NCBI GenBank assembly: GCA_016210245.1 | Contig: JACQUR010000194.1 | Span: forward strand, 1-7,791 | Reading direction: 5' to 3' | Length of the DNA stretch: 7,791 nt | Source of the DNA: Chloroflexota bacterium | GTDB lineage: Bacteria > Chloroflexota > UBA6077 > JACQUR01 | In this document: one piece after another, positions 5,644 through 7,791 of the stretch | Layout: each line of letters starts with the position of its first letter | Numbering within the stretch: the stretch's first letter is position 1 | Position numbers and translations under genes: made by a program | Notes under the pieces: generated by a model | What the model was told of the DNA's origin: nothing | The model's input: only the letters and a program-made list of their open reading frames with translations | The model's database searches: none

Positions 5644-6593
5644 CGCCTCCGCCAGTAGTTCAGGGTATCGAGCACGGTCTGTTCGAAGGGAATCTCGGGG
5701 CGCCAGCCGGTGAGCGCGCGAAATCGGGAGGCATCGCACAACTGCCTGGGCACATCGGTGGGCCGCAGCCGATGCGGGTCGACCTCGACGCGGAAGCGAA
5801 CCCGGCTGGCAGCCGCGAGCAGGTCGAGCAACTCGCGAATGCTGGCCGCGCGCCCGCTCCCAAGGTTGTACACCTCGCCCGGCTCGCCCGCCTGGAGGGC
5901 CAGGTGATAGGCGCGCACCATGTCCCGCACGTCGGTGAAGTCGCGCTCCACCTCCACGTTGCCGACGCGCACCACCGGATCCCGCGTCCCCGCCTCGATC
6001 TCCGCGACCTGTTTGGCCAGCGCCGGCACCACGAAGCGCTCGTCGTGCCCGGGCCCGGTGTGGTTGAACGGCCGCACGCGGACCGTGGGCAAGCCGCGCG
6101 CCGCGTAGTACTGGAAGGCCAGCACGTCCTGGAGCACCTTGCTCACCGCGTACGGGCTGGCCGGGCGCAGCTCGGTCTGCTCCCCGACCGGCCGATCGGG
6201 CTCGCGCAGCAGGCCGTACTCCTCGTTCGACCCGACCACCAGCACGCGCGCAGGCTTGCGCTGGGCCGCCAGCGCCTCCAGCAGGTCGAGCTGGCCGAGG
6301 ATGTTGTTCGCCAGCGTCTCGGCCGGGTGGGCGAAGGACTCGGCCACGGAGGACTGAGCGGCCAGGTGGAACGCCCCGCTTGGTTGAACGGAGGCCACCA
6401 GCTCTGCCACCCGGGCGCGGTCGAGCAGGTCGACGGGGCACACCTCCACCCGCGCGCTCGGCTCGATCGAGCCGCCCGCGGAGCGCACCAGGGCGACGAT
6501 CGTGGCCTCGGTCGTGGCCACCAGGTAGGAGACCAGGTGGCGGCCCACAAACCCGGCCGCGCCAGTGATGAGCAGGCGCTCCAACTCGGCCAC
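5622..6593 (-). CDS. rmd: GDP-4-dehydro-6-deoxy-D-mannose reductase-like extended SDR
   Basis: Predicted to reduce the Gmd product to GDP-D-rhamnose using NAD(P)H. It has 323 residues, the normal length for Rmd. The cofactor motif GAAGFVG is at 11-17, HLAAQSSVAESF follows at about 76-87, SNEEYG is at 122-127, the catalytic pair is YAVSK (148-152), and the Rmd-like RPFNHTGPG is at 174-182. The start is GTG at 6593 (MAELERLLITG) with GAAGG five bases upstream. It lies 68 bp before the Gmd-like gene in the same direction and shares most motifs with it, so the pair probably arose by tandem duplication and split into dehydratase and reductase. A closely related epimerase/reductase, for example in GDP-fucose synthesis, cannot be ruled out. 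The last six residues (VLSAEC) and the stop come from a heptamer array. Confidence 0.82.
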   Translation of the reverse strand: MAELERLLITGAAGFVGRHLVSYLVATTEATIVALVRSAGGSIEPSARVEVCPVDLLDRARVAELVASVQPSGAFHLAAQSSVAESFAHPAETLANNILGQLDLLEALAAQRKPARVLVVGSNEEYGLLREPDRPVGEQTELRPASPYAVSKVLQDVLAFQYYAARGLPTVRVRPFNHTGPGHDERFVVPALAKQVAEIEAGTRDPVVRVGNVEVERDFTDVRDMVRAYHLALQAGEPGEVYNLGSGRAASIRELLDLLAAASRVRFRVEVDPHRLRPTDVPRQLCDASRFRALTGWRPEIPFEQTVLDTLNYWRRRVLSAEC

Positions 6594-6664
6594 GGATGCC
6601 TTCGTCGAACCCTCACCCGGGCAGTCACCCGGGCCCTGACCCTCGCCTCTTCGGAGAGGGAACA

Positions 6665-6797
6665 GGCCCTCACCCCGACCCTCTCCCAGGGGGAGAGGGA
6701 GCTACCCCCTCTCCCAGGGGGAGAGGGAGCTACCCCCTCTCCCAGGGGGAGAGGGAGCTACCCCCTCTCCCCCTGGGAGAGGGTCGGGGTGAGGGCC
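6665..6797. repeat. 35-bp perfect inverted repeat enclosing tandem 28-bp palindromic units
   Basis: The outer arms 6665-6699 and 6763-6797 are exact complements (beginning GGCCCTCACCCCGACC). Between them is a 28-bp unit, twice in full (6700-6727, 6728-6755) and partly into the right arm. It starts AGCTACCCC and is itself a hairpin: CCCTCTCCC pairs with GGGAGAGGG. The element begins 14 bp after the metK stop. A looser stretch of similar composition, with two CACCCGGG copies and CTCTTCGGAGAG, continues at about 6610-6660 towards the Rmd-like gene. Similar CCCTCACCC/CTCTCCC repeats are scattered in many environmental high-GC genomes. It may act as a terminator or mRNA stabiliser; no T-run is present. 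Confidence 0.93.
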
Positions 6798-6811
6798 GAC
6801 CTCGCGCGGCG

Positions 6812-7791
6812 CTACCGGCTCAGCACGCTCTGCACGTCCAGCCCGGCCTCGGCGCGGAGCGCGTCCGCCTTGTCGGTGAGCTCCCAGGGGGCGTCGATGT
6901 CCACGCGGCCGAAGTGGCCGTACGCGGCCGTGGGCTTGAAGATCGGGCGCCGCAGGCGCAGGTGCTCGATGATCGCCGCCGGGCGCAGGTCGAAGTGGCG
7001 CTGGATCAACTCGACGATCCGGGCGTCCTCCAGGCGCCCCGTGCCGAAGGTCTCGGCCGAGATGGACACCGGGCGGGCGACGCCGATGGCGTAGGCGAGC
7101 TGGACCTCGAAGCGATCGGCCAGGCCCGCGGCGACCACGTTCTTGGCTACGTAGCGGGCGGCGTAGGCGGCCGAACGGTCGACCTTGGTCGGGTCCTTGC
7201 CGCTGAAGGCGCCGCCGCCGTGGCGCGCCATCCCACCGTAGGTATCCACAATGATCTTGCGCCCGGTGAGCCCGGCGTCGCCCATGGGCCCGCCGAGGAC
7301 GAAGCGGCCGGTGGGGTTGACCAGGATGCGGGTCTGCTCGTCGCGCAGGTCGGCCGGGACCACCCGCTCGATAACCTGGGTCCGCAGGTCTTCCTTCATC
7401 TGCGCCTGGCTGACGCGCGCGTCGTGCTGGGCGCTCAGGACCACGGTATGGACTCGCACCGGGCGGCCGTAGCCGTACTCGACCGTGACCTGGGACTTGC
7501 CGTCGGGGCGGAGGTAGGGCAGCAGGCCCTGCTTACGTACCGCGGAGAGCTGGCGGCAGAGCTTGTGGGCGAGCATGATCGGCAGGGGCATCAGCTCCGG
7601 GGTTTCGGTGCAGGCGAAGCCGATCATCATCCCCTGGTCCCCAGCCCCGATGGCCTCGAAGGCCTCATCCTCGCCCGCCTTCGCCTCCTACGACTTGCTG
7701 ACCCCCAGGTCGATGTCGGGCGACTGCTCCTTGTTGGAGGTCATGACCCCGCACGTATGGGCGTCGAAGCCGTACTTGGCGCGCGTGTAGC
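6812..7791 (-). CDS. metK: S-adenosylmethionine synthetase, 5' end cut by window edge, interrupted by an in-frame TAG
   Basis: Makes S-adenosylmethionine from methionine and ATP in the cytoplasm. The reading frame is clear from 7789 to the TAG stop at 6814-6812, and the N-terminal part lies beyond the right edge. Signatures: YTRAKYGFDA at the edge, GAGDQG, the C-terminal signature GGGAFSGKD followed by PTKVDRSAAY, and the late YGHFGR. An in-frame TAG at 7690-7688 breaks it after DLGVSKS, where relatives normally continue with Leu-Glu (a TTG-to-TAG change would explain it); homology resumes at once with EAKAGEDEAFEAIGAGDQG. The longest intact piece would begin at ATG 7630 (272 residues) and would lack GAGDQG, so it should not be functional. 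Since metK is usually essential, an assembly or sequencing error, a recent nonsense mutation or a second copy elsewhere are the main explanations. Confidence 0.93.
7688..7690 (-). other. In-frame amber codon within metK
   Basis: TCG-TAG-GAG on the minus strand, in the metK frame, with unbroken metK similarity on both sides. It is a point change rather than a frameshift. Confidence 0.9.

Noticed and set aside
6665..6797. CRISPR-like array (28-bp repeats)
   Set aside because: The 28-bp units are contiguous without unique spacers, and no cas genes are present.
5772..7094. Long open frame on the plus strand (440 codons)
   Set aside because: Antisense to the Rmd-like gene and metK, and running through the nested repeat; composition is that of a GC-rich shadow.
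7688..7690. General reassignment of TAG to an amino acid
   Set aside because: metK and the antitoxin both end in TAG at the expected family length, so TAG behaves as a normal stop elsewhere in the window.

Overview
This is a GC-rich bacterial fragment in which every recognisable gene lies on the minus strand. The mix points to Chloroflexota, with moderate confidence: high GC, a T-box in front of thrS, an archaeal/Chloroflexota-type bifunctional phosphoglucose/phosphomannose isomerase, a Gmd/Rmd-like pair, and intergenic inverted arrays of 7-bp repeats. The sequence alone does not prove the phylum.

Layout in the direction of transcription, from high to low coordinates: metK (cut by the right edge and broken by an in-frame TAG), a 133-bp nested inverted repeat, an Rmd-like GDP-sugar reductase, a 32-bp perfect inverted repeat, a Gmd-like GDP-mannose 4,6-dehydratase, an inverted heptamer array, a phosphoglucomutase/phosphomannomutase, a Phd/YefM-RelE toxin-antitoxin pair with its own operator-like palindrome, a bifunctional PGI/PMI whose start overlaps the toxin stop, a 78-bp palindrome, tRNA-Val(GAC) with a good promoter, a T-box riboswitch with terminator, one more inverted heptamer array, and the 5' part of thrS (cut by the left edge).

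The sugar genes form a pathway. PGI/PMI makes mannose-6-phosphate from fructose-6-phosphate, and the mutase can convert this to mannose-1-phosphate. Gmd would dehydrate GDP-mannose, and the Rmd-like enzyme would reduce the product to GDP-D-rhamnose (GDP-6-deoxymannose). The guanylyltransferase that makes GDP-mannose is not in this window. thrS appears to be controlled by uncharged tRNA-Thr through the T-box.

The most unusual feature is at the gene borders. Most gaps carry a long self-complementary element, and three of these are arrays of 7-bp units, each with a different unit. The stop codons of rmd, gmd and pgi/pmi lie inside these elements, so the repeats encode the last residues of Rmd and Gmd. 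Because 7 is not a multiple of 3, an array whose unit holds TGA gives stops in all three frames. I found no clearly new multi-gene system; these repeat elements are the best candidate for something under-described.
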